The translations under genes were made by a program, and so were the position numbers. Positions 32,911-40,783 of a DNA stretch of 57,400 nt are shown one piece after another (the stretch's first letter is position 1; each line of letters opens with the position of its first letter). The notes under the pieces are model-generated. The model did not search any database. It was not told where the DNA came from and was given only the letters and a program-made list of their open reading frames with translations. This DNA is from Armatimonadota bacterium (GTDB taxonomy: Bacteria > Armatimonadota > Fimbriimonadia > Fimbriimonadales > GBS-DC), in NCBI GenBank assembly GCA_023511915.1, contig JAIMAN010000011.1:1-57400 (forward strand), given 5' to 3'.

Positions 32911-34517
32911 CGCTTCGCTCCTACTGCCTCCTTCGCGACCTCGATGTCGCTGAACGGGAGTTTCTCCGTGCCCACAATCTGGTACGGCTCGTGCCCCTTG
33001 CCCGCCAGCAGAATCAGCTCGCCTGCCTGTGCGGTGTGCAAAGCGTACTCGATGGCGCGTCGTCGGTCAGGCTCCACCAGCGCGACTTTGTGGCGCAGTT
33101 CGTCGGGCACGCCTGCGAGAATCTGCTGCAGAATTTGGTGCGGGTCTTCCGTGCGGGGGTTATCGGAGGTTAGAATTACGCGGTCAGCAAGCTCGGCGGC
33201 GATTCTGCCCATCGTGGGTCGCTTCGTCGCGTCGCGGTCGCCACCGCAACCGAACAGCACGGTCAGGCGCGTCGGGTTCAGCATCCGTCCCGCCTGCAGC
33301 ACCCGCGCCAGCGCGTCGGGTGTGTGCGCGAAGTCCACAATCACCGTGTAGTCGGCGTCTATCGGTGCGCGTTCGAACCGCCCAGGTACCTGCGACAGGC
33401 TCGCCAGCCCCTGCTGAATCGCTTCCAACGGGATGCCCAACGCCAGACCCGCCGTCGTCGCCGCCAGCGCGTTATATAAATTGTAGGGGGCGATTAGCGG
33501 GGTGTGCAGGAAGTATTCGTCCGCGCGGCTTTCGGAACCCCCTCCTGCAGGTTCCCCCTGCACGCAGGGGGAACCAAGTTGCGGTTCCCCTCGCGAGGCG
33601 GGGGGAACCTGCAGGAGGGGGGCAACAGGTTGCACTGCCAACGCCGTCCGCACCCAGAAGCGCAGCGCGTCGCGTCCGTACTCCACGCGCACGGCTCTGA
33701 CCAGCGCGCATTCGCACTCGCCGTAGGTGTAGACCGCACCCTTCGCCTTCGCAGCGAACTGCCTGCCCCACTCGTCGCTGATGTTGATGACCGCGCGGTA
33801 GGGCTTGCCCGACTGCTCCGCCAAGTCGGTGAACAGGCGCAGTTTCGCCGCAGCGTAGGCGTCCATCGTGCCGTGATAGTCCAGGTGGTCTTGCGTCAGG
33901 TTCGTGAACACGCCGACATCGAAGCGAATGCCGTCCGCGCGCCGCTGGTCTAAGGCGTGCGACGAGACCTCCATCACCGCTGCCTGCGCGCCCAGCGCAC
34001 GCGCCCGCTGCAGCAGCGACTGCAACTGGTACACTTCGGGCGTAGTGAACTCGCCCTCGTGCGTTAGCGTCTCGCGCCGACCGTCGGGATACTCAATCCA
34101 CGCGCCCAGCGTGCCGATAAGCACCGTCGGTTTACCCCACGCGACCAGTATCTTCTGCAGCATGTGGGTGGTGGTGGTCTTGCCGTTCGTGCCTGTGACG
34201 CCGATGGTCAGCATGTGCCGTGTCGGGTCGCCGTACAGCCGCTGCGCGATGCGCCAGAGCGCCTCGCGGGTGTCGGGCACGCGGGCGTAGGGGGTGTTCG
34301 GCGGCAGCGTGTCGGCGTCGCGTTGCAGCAGCACTGCTGCCGCGCCCCGCTGAAGGGCGTCGCTGACGAAACGATGCCCATCCTGCTGCCGACCGACCAG
34401 CGCGACGAACAGGTCGCCCGGCTGCACGCGCCGCGAATCGACGCAGACGCCTCTAATCTCGGCGTCGCCGTGCGCCTCCTGTATCGGCAGACCCTGTAGC
34501 AGCTCGCTTAGTCGCAT
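32907..34517 (-). CDS. murE: MurE: meso-diaminopimelate-adding ligase, with an in-frame repeat insertion
   Basis: CVDSRRVQPGDLFVALVG, GVTGTNGKTTTTHMLQKIL and FTNLTQDHLDYHGTMD are clear. The DNPRTEDP motif of meso-DAP-specific enzymes is present, so the peptidoglycan should be of the DAP type. At 536 residues it is ~40 longer than usual; about 28 codons (PLLQVPPASRGEPQLG...) come from the palindromic element at 33538-33621, placed just before the APYNLYNALAA motif. That is the region equivalent to the murD insertion. The gap to ftsI is 4 nt. Confidence 0.95.
   Translation of the reverse strand: MRLSELLQGLPIQEAHGDAEIRGVCVDSRRVQPGDLFVALVGRQQDGHRFVSDALQRGAAAVLLQRDADTLPPNTPYARVPDTREALWRIAQRLYGDPTRHMLTIGVTGTNGKTTTTHMLQKILVAWGKPTVLIGTLGAWIEYPDGRRETLTHEGEFTTPEVYQLQSLLQRARALGAQAAVMEVSSHALDQRRADGIRFDVGVFTNLTQDHLDYHGTMDAYAAAKLRLFTDLAEQSGKPYRAVINISDEWGRQFAAKAKGAVYTYGECECALVRAVRVEYGRDALRFWVRTALAVQPVAPLLQVPPASRGEPQLGSPCVQGEPAGGGSESRADEYFLHTPLIAPYNLYNALAATTAGLALGIPLEAIQQGLASLSQVPGRFERAPIDADYTVIVDFAHTPDALARVLQAGRMLNPTRLTVLFGCGGDRDATKRPTMGRIAAELADRVILTSDNPRTEDPHQILQQILAGVPDELRHKVALVEPDRRRAIEYALHTAQAGELILLAGKGHEPYQIVGTEKLPFSDIEVAKEAVGAKR
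33538..33621. repeat. Palindromic element, 84 bp, inside murE
   Basis: Perfect 21-bp outer arms (CCCCCTCCTGCAGGTTCCCCC and reverse complement) enclose two hairpins, GGTTCCCCCTGCACGCAGGG... and GGTTCCCCTCGCGAGGCGGG.... Length is 28 codons with no stop on the coding strand. It is read in a different frame from the murD copy, so the encoded peptides differ. Confidence 0.9.
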
Positions 34518-34521
34518 CGTT

Positions 34522-36414
34522 TCACCCTGCGCGTGTGCGCGGATTGAAAATCGTTGGCGGGGTGCGCGTCGTCTCGCGTCGGGACGGCGGGATACGCCAA
34601 TACCACATCAGGTACTGCGCCACTTGGCGGAACGCAGGCGCGGCGATTTCCCCGCCGTAGTAGCCGTTCTGTGGCTCGTCCGCCAGCACCAAAATCACCG
34701 CGCGGGGCGCGTCCGCAGGCACAATCCCCACGAACGAGGCGACATACCTGCCCTGTGCATAGCCGCGTCCGCCCTCAATAGCTTTCTGCGCCGTGCCCGT
34801 TTTTCCCGCTACCCAGTAGCCCTTCAGCTGCGCGAGTTTGCCTGTGCCCTGCTCCACCGCCTGCACCAGCCCGCGAATCACTAAGCGCGCGTGTTCGGGG
34901 GGTACAATCGGCTCTGGTTCACGGCGCGCGAGTGCAGGCTCCAGCACGACGCGTGGGGCGACCCAGCGTCCGTCGTTCGCCAGCACGCCGTATGCCGCCG
35001 CCAGCGCCAGTGGCGAGACCATCAGCCCCTGCCCGAACGCAAGGTTCGTCGCCCGCAGATCCCTGCCCCAGCGTACCTTGTCGGGCGCAATGGTGTGCCC
35101 CACCCACTCGCCCCCCAAGCCCGCCTGCATCGGCTCGAACAAGTGGAACCGCTGCAGCGCGCGGTAGACGCCTTCCAACCCGACGCGCAGCCCCATCTGC
35201 GCCATCGCCACATTGCACGAATGGCACAGCACATCCTCCAGCGTCTGCAGCCCGTGCCCCCTTCCCCGTCCATGCACGACACAACGGATGGACTTTCTGC
35301 CCACGCGAATTGCGCCCTGACAGTAGTAGCGGCTCGTGGGGTTAATCGCGCCCTCTGCTAACAGCGACGCCACTACCAGCGGTTTGACGGTAGAGCCTGG
35401 CTCGCACAGGAACTCCACCGCGCGGTTGCGCAGCGGCTCCATCGCGCGGTCGCGCTCGGCAGGCGTGTCGTTGCGCGGGGGCTGCAGCCCCTTGCGTGTA
35501 GCAAGATCGAAAGTCGGGCGGTTCGCAATCGCCAGAATGTCGCCCGTGTGTGGCTCCAGCACCAAAATCAGCGCGCCTTTGGGACGATGCCTGCGCCAGA
35601 GTTGCTCCAGCGCGTCTTCGGCAACCGTCTGGATGGCTGTATCCAGCGTCAGGCGCACCGACGCGCCGTCGGTGGGCAGCACGCGCTGGCGAATGGTTTC
35701 GGGAATCAGCAATCCGCCGGGCGCAATCTCACCCTCTTCAATGCCGTTCTTGCCCGCCAGCACGGCGTTGTAGCCCTTCTCGATGCCGCTTGCAGCGACC
35801 AACCTGTTGCCCGTGAGGCTATCCTCCTGCAGTTGCGTTAGCCCAATCACCTGCGGGGCAATCGAGCCTTGCGGGTAGGCGCGCGTGGGCACTTGCTCGC
35901 GTGTCAGCACAGGTCGTTCGTCTCGCCTGAGGCGGCGGAACGCGCTCTCAAGGTCGGTGCGCAGGGCTTGATATCGCTCCATCGGCACGCTTGTCGCCAC
36001 GCGCAGGTAGCGGCGTCCCGACTGTTGGGCTTGCACAATCTGCGCCTGCAGCTCTGTGGGGTCGCTGTTCAGTCGCCTGGCGAGGATGCGCGCTGTCGTC
36101 TCAGGCTCGCGCACGCGCGTGGGGTCAATCGCGATGTGGCAGCAGATTTGGCTCTGCGCCAGCGGCTTGCCGTGCCGATCCAGTATCGCGCCGCGCTTTG
36201 CCAGCAGCGGGCGACGGCGCAGCCGACGACGCAGCCCCGCATCGTAGAGCGCGTCGTGCTGAAACACCTGCAGGTGCACCACCCGCGCCGCCACCAACGC
36301 GCCGCCCACCGCCAGCGCCGTGCCGAGGCACCCCATCCGCCGAAGTTCCTGCGACTTCAAGCGCACAGTCACATGCCGATACATCGGGCGCGCGTTCGCC
36401 ATCGGTTCCCTCAT
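34522..36414 (-). CDS. ftsI: Septal transpeptidase FtsI / PBP2-3 class B
   Basis: An N-terminal membrane helix (LGTALAVGGALVAARVVHLQVF) is followed by the class B dimerisation domain, with RGAILDRHGKPLAQS. The transpeptidase domain has SxxK in CEPGSTVKPLVVASL, SxN in CHSCNVAMAQMG and KTGTAQ near the end. The protein should cross-link septal peptidoglycan together with FtsW. There is no PASTA domain. It overlaps the ftsL stop by 4 bases. Cys residues beside the SxN motif (CHSCN) are slightly unusual. Confidence 0.94.
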   Translation of the reverse strand: MREPMANARPMYRHVTVRLKSQELRRMGCLGTALAVGGALVAARVVHLQVFQHDALYDAGLRRRLRRRPLLAKRGAILDRHGKPLAQSQICCHIAIDPTRVREPETTARILARRLNSDPTELQAQIVQAQQSGRRYLRVATSVPMERYQALRTDLESAFRRLRRDERPVLTREQVPTRAYPQGSIAPQVIGLTQLQEDSLTGNRLVAASGIEKGYNAVLAGKNGIEEGEIAPGGLLIPETIRQRVLPTDGASVRLTLDTAIQTVAEDALEQLWRRHRPKGALILVLEPHTGDILAIANRPTFDLATRKGLQPPRNDTPAERDRAMEPLRNRAVEFLCEPGSTVKPLVVASLLAEGAINPTSRYYCQGAIRVGRKSIRCVVHGRGRGHGLQTLEDVLCHSCNVAMAQMGLRVGLEGVYRALQRFHLFEPMQAGLGGEWVGHTIAPDKVRWGRDLRATNLAFGQGLMVSPLALAAAYGVLANDGRWVAPRVVLEPALARREPEPIVPPEHARLVIRGLVQAVEQGTGKLAQLKGYWVAGKTGTAQKAIEGGRGYAQGRYVASFVGIVPADAPRAVILVLADEPQNGYYGGEIAAPAFRQVAQYLMWYWRIPPSRRETTRTPPTIFNPRTRAG

Positions 36415-36833
36415 AGGTCAGCGTTGCCCATCGCCACAGGCTTAGAGGGCGGCGTCGGAGGCGCGTCCAGTCCGACCATCGTCAGGTCGGGCTGCTCGTC
36501 GACACGCACCATGCCCGCCTGCTCCGCCCACCGGCGCAGGGCGATTTCATCGGTGTGCGCGGCAATCTGCCCGCGCAGCCGATCGATGTTCAGCTGCGTG
36601 CGGTCAATCTCGCGGTTCAGGCTCGCCTGCCGCGCGTGTTCGTAGTTCAGCATCGCCACGGCGGTCATATGGCTTGTCAGCACGGCTGTGATGATAGCCA
36701 TCGGCAGCAGCGGTATTCGGCGCGGGCGCGCCTTGCGACGCGGTCGCGCAGGCTGCGCTATCGGCGGTCTCGGACGCGCCGAGGGCGTGTGTCCTCTCCC
36801 CTGCTCGGCTCTCGGTTTCGTGGCTGTTCGCAT
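36411..36833 (-). CDS. ftsL: FtsL-like division protein
   Basis: A basic, proline-rich cytoplasmic segment of ~45 residues, one membrane helix (LLPMAIITAVLTSHMTAVAML) and a short coiled coil (LNREIDRTQLNIDRLRGQIA) make the FtsL/DivIC layout. It lies exactly between rsmH and ftsI, where ftsL belongs. Sequence similarity alone would be weak. I chose the second ATG (36833), because GGAGG directly abuts the first ATG and is 6 nt from the second. Confidence 0.8.
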   Translation of the reverse strand: MRTATKPRAEQGRGHTPSARPRPPIAQPARPRRKARPRRIPLLPMAIITAVLTSHMTAVAMLNYEHARQASLNREIDRTQLNIDRLRGQIAAHTDEIALRRWAEQAGMVRVDEQPDLTMVGLDAPPTPPSKPVAMGNADL

Positions 36834-36848
36834 GGTCATCCTCCTTCC

Positions 36849-37781
36849 CTACCCCACGCGGCGAGCGGCGCGCAGTTTCGCGCTCCGTGCGCGGGGGTTG
36901 TCTTGAATCTCCGCTTCGCTCGGCTCCAACGGCTTCGGGGTCAAAATCTCCAGTGTGGGTCGGTCGGCTGGCTTTGCGGGCGCGCCGACCCCGACAGGCT
37001 CACGCGCCCGCTGGCTGAGGTTCCGAAAGGCGTGCTTGACCGCGCGGTCTTCCAGCGAGTGGTACGCCAGCACACAGATGACGCCCCCCACCCGTAGACA
37101 GCCTGCCATCGCCTCGAACGCAGGCTGCAGGTCATCCAATTCGCGGTTGACGGCAATCCGTATCGCCTGAAAAGTGCGCGTGGCGGGGTGGATGCGCTTC
37201 TCTTGGAACTTTTTCGGGATGGCTTCCAACACGGCGGCGGCGAGGTCGCCTGTGGTGTTCATGCGCCCTTGGTCGCGCCTGCGGATGATCGCGCGGGCAA
37301 TCGGCTTCGCCCACTGCTCGCCCCCGTACTCGCGCAGGACACGCACCAACTCTGGCAGCCGCACCCGCTGCAGCAGGTGGTAGGCGGTGGTGGGCTGTTC
37401 CCTGTCAAGGCGCATGTCCAGCGGCGCGTCGTAGCGAAACGCCAGCCCGCGCTCAGGGTCGTCCAACTGCGCACTGCAGACGCCCATGTCCACCAAAATC
37501 GCGTCCACTGCGTCTATTTGCAATTCATGCAACACTTCAGGTAAACTTCGGTAGTCGGCGTGGAGATAATACGCCATGCAAGCGATGTCGGCGAGGTTCT
37601 GCTGGGCGAGTGCAAGCATCTGGGCGTCGCGGTCAAGCGCGATGAGTAGCCCCTCACGCCCAATTCGCTCGGCAAGTGCGCGCGCGTGCCCCCCTGCCCC
37701 AACGGTGGCGTCCACCACAACGCCGCCCACAGGCGGGTTCAGGTACTCCAGCACCTCACGCACCATCACAGGCTTGTGCAT
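36849..37781 (-). CDS. rsmH: 16S rRNA m4C1402 methyltransferase RsmH
   Basis: An SAM-dependent enzyme acting on 16S rRNA. MHKPVMVREVLEYLNP, VVDATVGAGGHARALAERI (SAM loop), LVDMGVCSAQLDDPERGLAF and the ICVLAYHSLEDRAVKHAF motif are diagnostic. 310 residues is normal. It starts one base after the mraZ stop codon. Confidence 0.96.
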   Translation of the reverse strand: MHKPVMVREVLEYLNPPVGGVVVDATVGAGGHARALAERIGREGLLIALDRDAQMLALAQQNLADIACMAYYLHADYRSLPEVLHELQIDAVDAILVDMGVCSAQLDDPERGLAFRYDAPLDMRLDREQPTTAYHLLQRVRLPELVRVLREYGGEQWAKPIARAIIRRRDQGRMNTTGDLAAAVLEAIPKKFQEKRIHPATRTFQAIRIAVNRELDDLQPAFEAMAGCLRVGGVICVLAYHSLEDRAVKHAFRNLSQRAREPVGVGAPAKPADRPTLEILTPKPLEPSEAEIQDNPRARSAKLRAARRVG

Positions 37782-37782
37782 C

Positions 37783-38223
37783 TCAAATCCCCAGATCCCT
37801 CGCGTAATCGATCAAGTCTGTGGCATTCTTCACCTCGCGCAGGTGGTCGTAGAACGCGAGTTTCTCCCAGATTTCCACGCGGTTCGAACAGCCAGCAATC
37901 ATCACTTCCGAGTTCGGCTCAATGCCCGCCCATTCGCGCAGCTCCTGCGGAATCGCCACGCGCCCTTGACTGTCGGGGGCGACCTCCGACGCCGCGCTAT
38001 ACAGAAACCGCTGCAACTGCATCTTCTGCCGATCGAAGGTCGCGCCGTTTTCGAACTTCTGGCTCAACTCTTGCCAGCGGTCGAGGGTGAACACCAGCAC
38101 GCACCCCTCGAATCCGCGGGTCATAACGAACCGCTCGCCGAGGTTGGCGCGGAAGCGCATGGGGATTACCACGCGCCCCTTGTCGTCCACCGCAATCGTA
38201 CTCCCGCCTTGCAAGATTGCCAT
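37783..38223 (-). CDS. mraZ: MraZ transcriptional regulator of the dcw cluster
   Basis: Two SpoVT/AbrB-like halves each carry the DxxxR motif: DDKGRVVIPMRFR near residue 14 and DSQGRVAIPQELR in the second half. 146 residues is normal. MraZ is known to bind tandem short repeats upstream of its own gene and repress the dcw operon. Four such boxes lie directly upstream here (38242-38278), downstream of a consensus promoter. Confidence 0.96.
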   Translation of the reverse strand: MAILQGGSTIAVDDKGRVVIPMRFRANLGERFVMTRGFEGCVLVFTLDRWQELSQKFENGATFDRQKMQLQRFLYSAASEVAPDSQGRVAIPQELREWAGIEPNSEVMIAGCSNRVEIWEKLAFYDHLREVKNATDLIDYARDLGI

Positions 38224-38241
38224 TCGCTACCCCCGTGATTA

Positions 38242-38278
38242 CCACTGAGTCTCCACTCAGCTACCACTGGGTCTCCAC
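38242..38278 (-). promoter_or_regulatory. Four MraZ operator boxes, 11-bp period
   Basis: On the minus strand GTGG recurs four times (plus-strand CCAC at 38242, 38253, 38264 and 38275), each exactly 11 bp apart, in contexts like CAGTGGAGAC and GAGTGGAGAC. Known MraZ sites are tandem GTGG/TGGG-containing repeats with about 10-11 bp periodicity. The array lies between the -10 box and the mraZ ATG, well placed for repression. Confidence 0.8.
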
Positions 38279-38286
38279 TGGGATAT

Positions 38287-38315
38287 ATTATAGCGCATCG
38301 AAAACGATTTGTCAA
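38287..38315 (-). promoter_or_regulatory. Consensus sigma-70 promoter of the dcw cluster
   Basis: Minus strand TTGACA (38315-38310), a 17-bp spacer and TATAAT (38292-38287) match both hexamers perfectly. The predicted start site is near 38280, just at the edge of the MraZ boxes. This is the only full consensus promoter I found in the window. Confidence 0.88.
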
Positions 38316-38338
38316 GGGCTAAAGCCTCCACTTGCCCT

Positions 38339-38367
38339 CAAATTGCCCCAATTTGGGGGTCAATTTG
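38339..38367. promoter_or_regulatory. Long near-perfect dyad between mraZ and the lyase gene
   Basis: CAAATTGCCCCAA-T-TTGGGG(GT)CAATTTG is a 13-bp inverted repeat interrupted only by two extra bases. It lies upstream of the mraZ -35 box and about 80-110 nt before the lyase ATG. A related TTGGGGTTGAC occurs 22 bp further on. An operator or a DNA-bending site is more likely than a terminator, as no coding region ends here. Confidence 0.5.
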
Positions 38368-38395
38368 CCATATGTTGGGGTTGACAGGCGGCACG

Positions 38396-38420
38396 GTGGT
38401 GTCCAGTGGGGGCTTAGTGG
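38396..38420 (+). promoter_or_regulatory. Three GTGG boxes before the lyase gene (possible MraZ sites)
   Basis: GTGG occurs at 38396, 38406 and 38417 on the + strand with 10- and 11-bp spacing, in contexts CCAGTGGGGG and TTAGTGGGGG. Spacing and orientation toward the gene resemble the mraZ operator on the other strand. Confidence 0.35.
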
Positions 38421-38448
38421 GGGTACAATCCCACTTCGGAGGCTACCG

Positions 38449-39828
38449 ATGCCGTTTCAGACCATTATCGAGCCGTTTCGCATCAAGGTCGTCGAGCCGA
38501 TACGCCTCACCACGCAGGCGGAACGCGAAGCCATCCTGCGCCGTGCGCACTACAATCTGTTCCTCGTGCGCGCCGACGATGTGATGATTGACCTCTTGAC
38601 CGATTCGGGCACTTCAGCGATGAGTTCCGAGCAGTGGGCGGGCGTGATGCGCGGCGACGAATCGTATGCAGGCAGCCACAGCTACTACTTCTTCGAGGAG
38701 ACCGTGCGCGAGATTTTCGGCTTTCGGCATGTGATCCCCGTGCATCAAGGGCGCGCGGCGGAACGCATTCTATTCTCGCTGGTGTGCAAGGCGGGCTGTG
38801 TTATCCCCAACAACACCCACTTCGACACCACCCGCGCGAACATCGAGTATCTCGGCGGGCGCGCGGTAGACCTCCCCTGCCCCGAACTGCGCGACACCAC
38901 GACGCCCCACCCCTTCAAGGGCAACATGGACACCGACGCGCTGGAGCGGCTGATTGCTGAGGTGGGCGCGGAGAACATCCCGCTCGTGATGATGACGCTC
39001 ACGAACAACTCCGGCGGCGGACAGCCTGCCTCGATGGCGAACATTCGCGCCGTGAGCCACATCTGCCGCAAGCACGGTGTCCCCTTCTACATCGACGCCT
39101 GCCGTTTCGCCGAGAACGCCTACTTCATCAAACTGCGTGAGCCAGGCTACGCCGACAAAACACCGCTGGAGATTGCCCGAGAGATGTTCTCCTACGCCGA
39201 CGGCTGCACCATGTCGGCGAAAAAAGACGGCTTGGCGAACATCGGCGGCTTCCTCTGCACGAACGACGACGCGCTTGCCCAGCAGGAACGCGAGCTGCTC
39301 ATCCTCACGGAGGGCTTCCCCACCTACGGCGGGTTGGCAGGGCGCGACTTAGAGGCGATGGCAATCGGGCTGCGTGAGGTGCTGGACGAGCATTACCTGC
39401 AGTACCGTATCCGTTCCACCCGCTACTTGGGCGAGCATATCGCGCGGGAGGGCGTGCCTATCGTGCAGCCTCCAGGCGGGCATGCCATCTACATCGACGC
39501 GGGGCGCATGCTGCCTCACATTCCGCCGCTGCAGTATCCGGGGCAGTCGGTGGTGGTGGAGCTGTATCGGCTCGGCGGGGTACGCAGCTGCGAGATTGGC
39601 TCCGTGATGTTCGCGAAGCGCGACCCCGACACGGGCGCGGAGCAGCCTGCGCCGCGCGAGTTGGTGCGTCTCGCCATCCCACGCCGCGTCTACACCCAGA
39701 GCCATGTAGACTATGTGGTGGAGGTAATCTTGGAGGTCTACCGTCGGCGCAAGCAGCTGCGCGGCTACCGCATCACTTGGCGGACGCCGTTTCTGCGCCA
39801 CTTCAGTTGCCACTTCGAGCCTGTGTAA
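38449..39828 (+). CDS. tnaA: Tryptophanase / tyrosine phenol-lyase family enzyme
   Basis: A PLP beta-eliminating lyase that splits tryptophan to indole (or tyrosine to phenol), pyruvate and ammonia. The pattern is very close to TnaA: LLTDSGTSAMSSEQW, MRGDESYAGSHSYYFFEE, HQGRAAERI, NNSGGGQPASMAN, DACRFAENAYFIK and the PLP-lysine segment MSAKKDGLANIGG. EGFPTYGGLAGRD and IPRRVYTQSHVDY follow. Choosing between TnaA and TPL needs an alignment. GGAGG lies 7 nt before the ATG at 38449. It is divergent from mraZ and may share regulation with it. Confidence 0.88.
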   Translation: MPFQTIIEPFRIKVVEPIRLTTQAEREAILRRAHYNLFLVRADDVMIDLLTDSGTSAMSSEQWAGVMRGDESYAGSHSYYFFEETVREIFGFRHVIPVHQGRAAERILFSLVCKAGCVIPNNTHFDTTRANIEYLGGRAVDLPCPELRDTTTPHPFKGNMDTDALERLIAEVGAENIPLVMMTLTNNSGGGQPASMANIRAVSHICRKHGVPFYIDACRFAENAYFIKLREPGYADKTPLEIAREMFSYADGCTMSAKKDGLANIGGFLCTNDDALAQQERELLILTEGFPTYGGLAGRDLEAMAIGLREVLDEHYLQYRIRSTRYLGEHIAREGVPIVQPPGGHAIYIDAGRMLPHIPPLQYPGQSVVVELYRLGGVRSCEIGSVMFAKRDPDTGAEQPAPRELVRLAIPRRVYTQSHVDYVVEVILEVYRRRKQLRGYRITWRTPFLRHFSCHFEPV

Positions 39829-39829
39829 G

Positions 39830-39858
39830 GGCTGGGGCGGTGCGCCGCTGCCCCAGCC
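39830..39858. terminator. Bidirectional hairpin after the lyase gene
   Basis: GGCTGGGGC and GCCCCAGCC form a 9-bp stem that can extend inward (GCGG/CCGC). It lies between the convergent lyase and cytochrome P460 genes, 2 nt after the lyase stop. No T-run follows, so its efficiency is uncertain. Confidence 0.55.
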
Positions 39859-39864
39859 AAGGCG

Positions 39865-40362
39865 CTACGGCGTCCACTTGCTAATCACCAAGTCGCGGTT
39901 CGGCGACGACTGGTGGCAGCCCATGCATTGCCCGACGGGATCGGTAACGAGTGCCTTGCCGTTGGCGTCCCACGCTTGCCAGCCCCAGCCGCCCGATTGA
40001 CGGTACTTGCGGCTGTCTTTAACCATCAGCGCGGTGACCTTCTTTTTGCCCGCAATATACATCCCGTTAGCATCCTTCGCCTCATACAAGACGAACACAA
40101 TCTGGCTGCCATCGGGATACTTTGTGCCGTTTTTGCGGTACACATCCGCCGCTGCCGCGTTTGCATAGATGTGGTGCACGCCGCCAAACGCGCCAAACAG
40201 CGGGTGCTTCTCGCTATAGATGACGCCCGTCGTGATGTGAGTCCAGTTGCGCCACCCTGCGGGCAGTTTATCAGGGGTGGGTACCTTGGACTGCCCAGCG
40301 AACGCCACAACGCCCAACACGATGCATAACGCAATTCCGATGAGAAATCCTCGCAAGGTCAT
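39865..40362 (-). CDS. Cytochrome P460-family exported haem protein
   Basis: A signal peptide (MTLRGFLIGIALCIVLGVVAFA) is followed by the P460 domain and a single c-type haem site, CMGCH, near the C-terminus (GQCMGCHQSSPNRDLVISKW). P460 proteins oxidise hydroxylamine or react with NO; most members with this short form are periplasmic cytochrome c' beta types. I prefer the ATG at 40362, because the upstream ATG at 40374 has no ribosome site, although AGGAGG is then only 2 nt away. It lies downstream of an HxlR regulator with a dyad between them. Confidence 0.82.
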   Translation of the reverse strand: MTLRGFLIGIALCIVLGVVAFAGQSKVPTPDKLPAGWRNWTHITTGVIYSEKHPLFGAFGGVHHIYANAAAADVYRKNGTKYPDGSQIVFVLYEAKDANGMYIAGKKKVTALMVKDSRKYRQSGGWGWQAWDANGKALVTDPVGQCMGCHQSSPNRDLVISKWTP

Positions 40363-40412
40363 CACCTCCTGCAAAGATTTCTACCCGACCTATGCGTCGC
40401 AGCGCAAGAGGT

Positions 40413-40444
40413 TTACCGAAAAGAAAATATTCACTTTTCGGTAA
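40413..40444. promoter_or_regulatory. 11-bp perfect inverted repeat between the HxlR and P460 genes
   Basis: TTACCGAAAAG-aaaatattca-CTTTTCGGTAA is a perfect 11-bp inverted repeat around a 10-nt A/T-rich centre. It overlaps the HxlR stop codon and ends 51 nt before the P460 start. Without a T-run on the minus strand it looks more like an operator than a terminator. Confidence 0.55.
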
Positions 40445-40727
40445 TTATCGTCTCCGTGTCGGATTCGTCAACCCACTCTTGGGCGAACGCCCGCATCTGT
40501 CGTATAAGTTGAATGAGCCGCTGCCCGCGCTCTGTCAACTCATATTCAACGCGCGGCGGGACTTCGGGATAGGAGTGGCGCACGACCAAGCCGTAGCGTT
40601 CCAGCTTATGGACACGCTCGTATAGCACCTTCGTCGTGAGACCTGGCAGGGCGCGCAGCAGTTGTCCAGGGCGGTTGACGCCCTGACCCAGCGCGTCCAG
40701 TATCGCCACCGTCCACTTGCACCGCAA
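40431..40727 (-). CDS. HxlR-type winged-helix regulator (start uncertain)
   Basis: CKWTVAILDALGQGVNRPGQL, LPGLTTKVLYERVHKLERYGLVVR and VEYELTERGQRLIQLI are the HxlR DNA-binding domain. Family members sense aldehydes, quinones or redox changes; here one cysteine lies in RCKW. The only canonical start is the TTG at 40727, which omits the first helix. In-frame residues QEYRQQEAFHRLTDI upstream look like that helix but have no ATG, GTG or TTG. The gene may use a rare start, or there may be a sequence error. It probably controls the adjacent P460 gene. Confidence 0.65.
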   Translation of the reverse strand: MRCKWTVAILDALGQGVNRPGQLLRALPGLTTKVLYERVHKLERYGLVVRHSYPEVPPRVEYELTERGQRLIQLIRQMRAFAQEWVDESDTETIITEK

Positions 40728-40783
40728 GATGTCGGTGAGTCGGTGGAACGCCTCCTGCTGGCGGTACTCCTGACTCGTGGGCG

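Noticed and set aside
38381-38429. TTGACA (38381) with TACAAT (38424) as the lyase promoter
   Set aside because: The spacing between the hexamers is 37 bp, far from 17; neither has a properly spaced partner.
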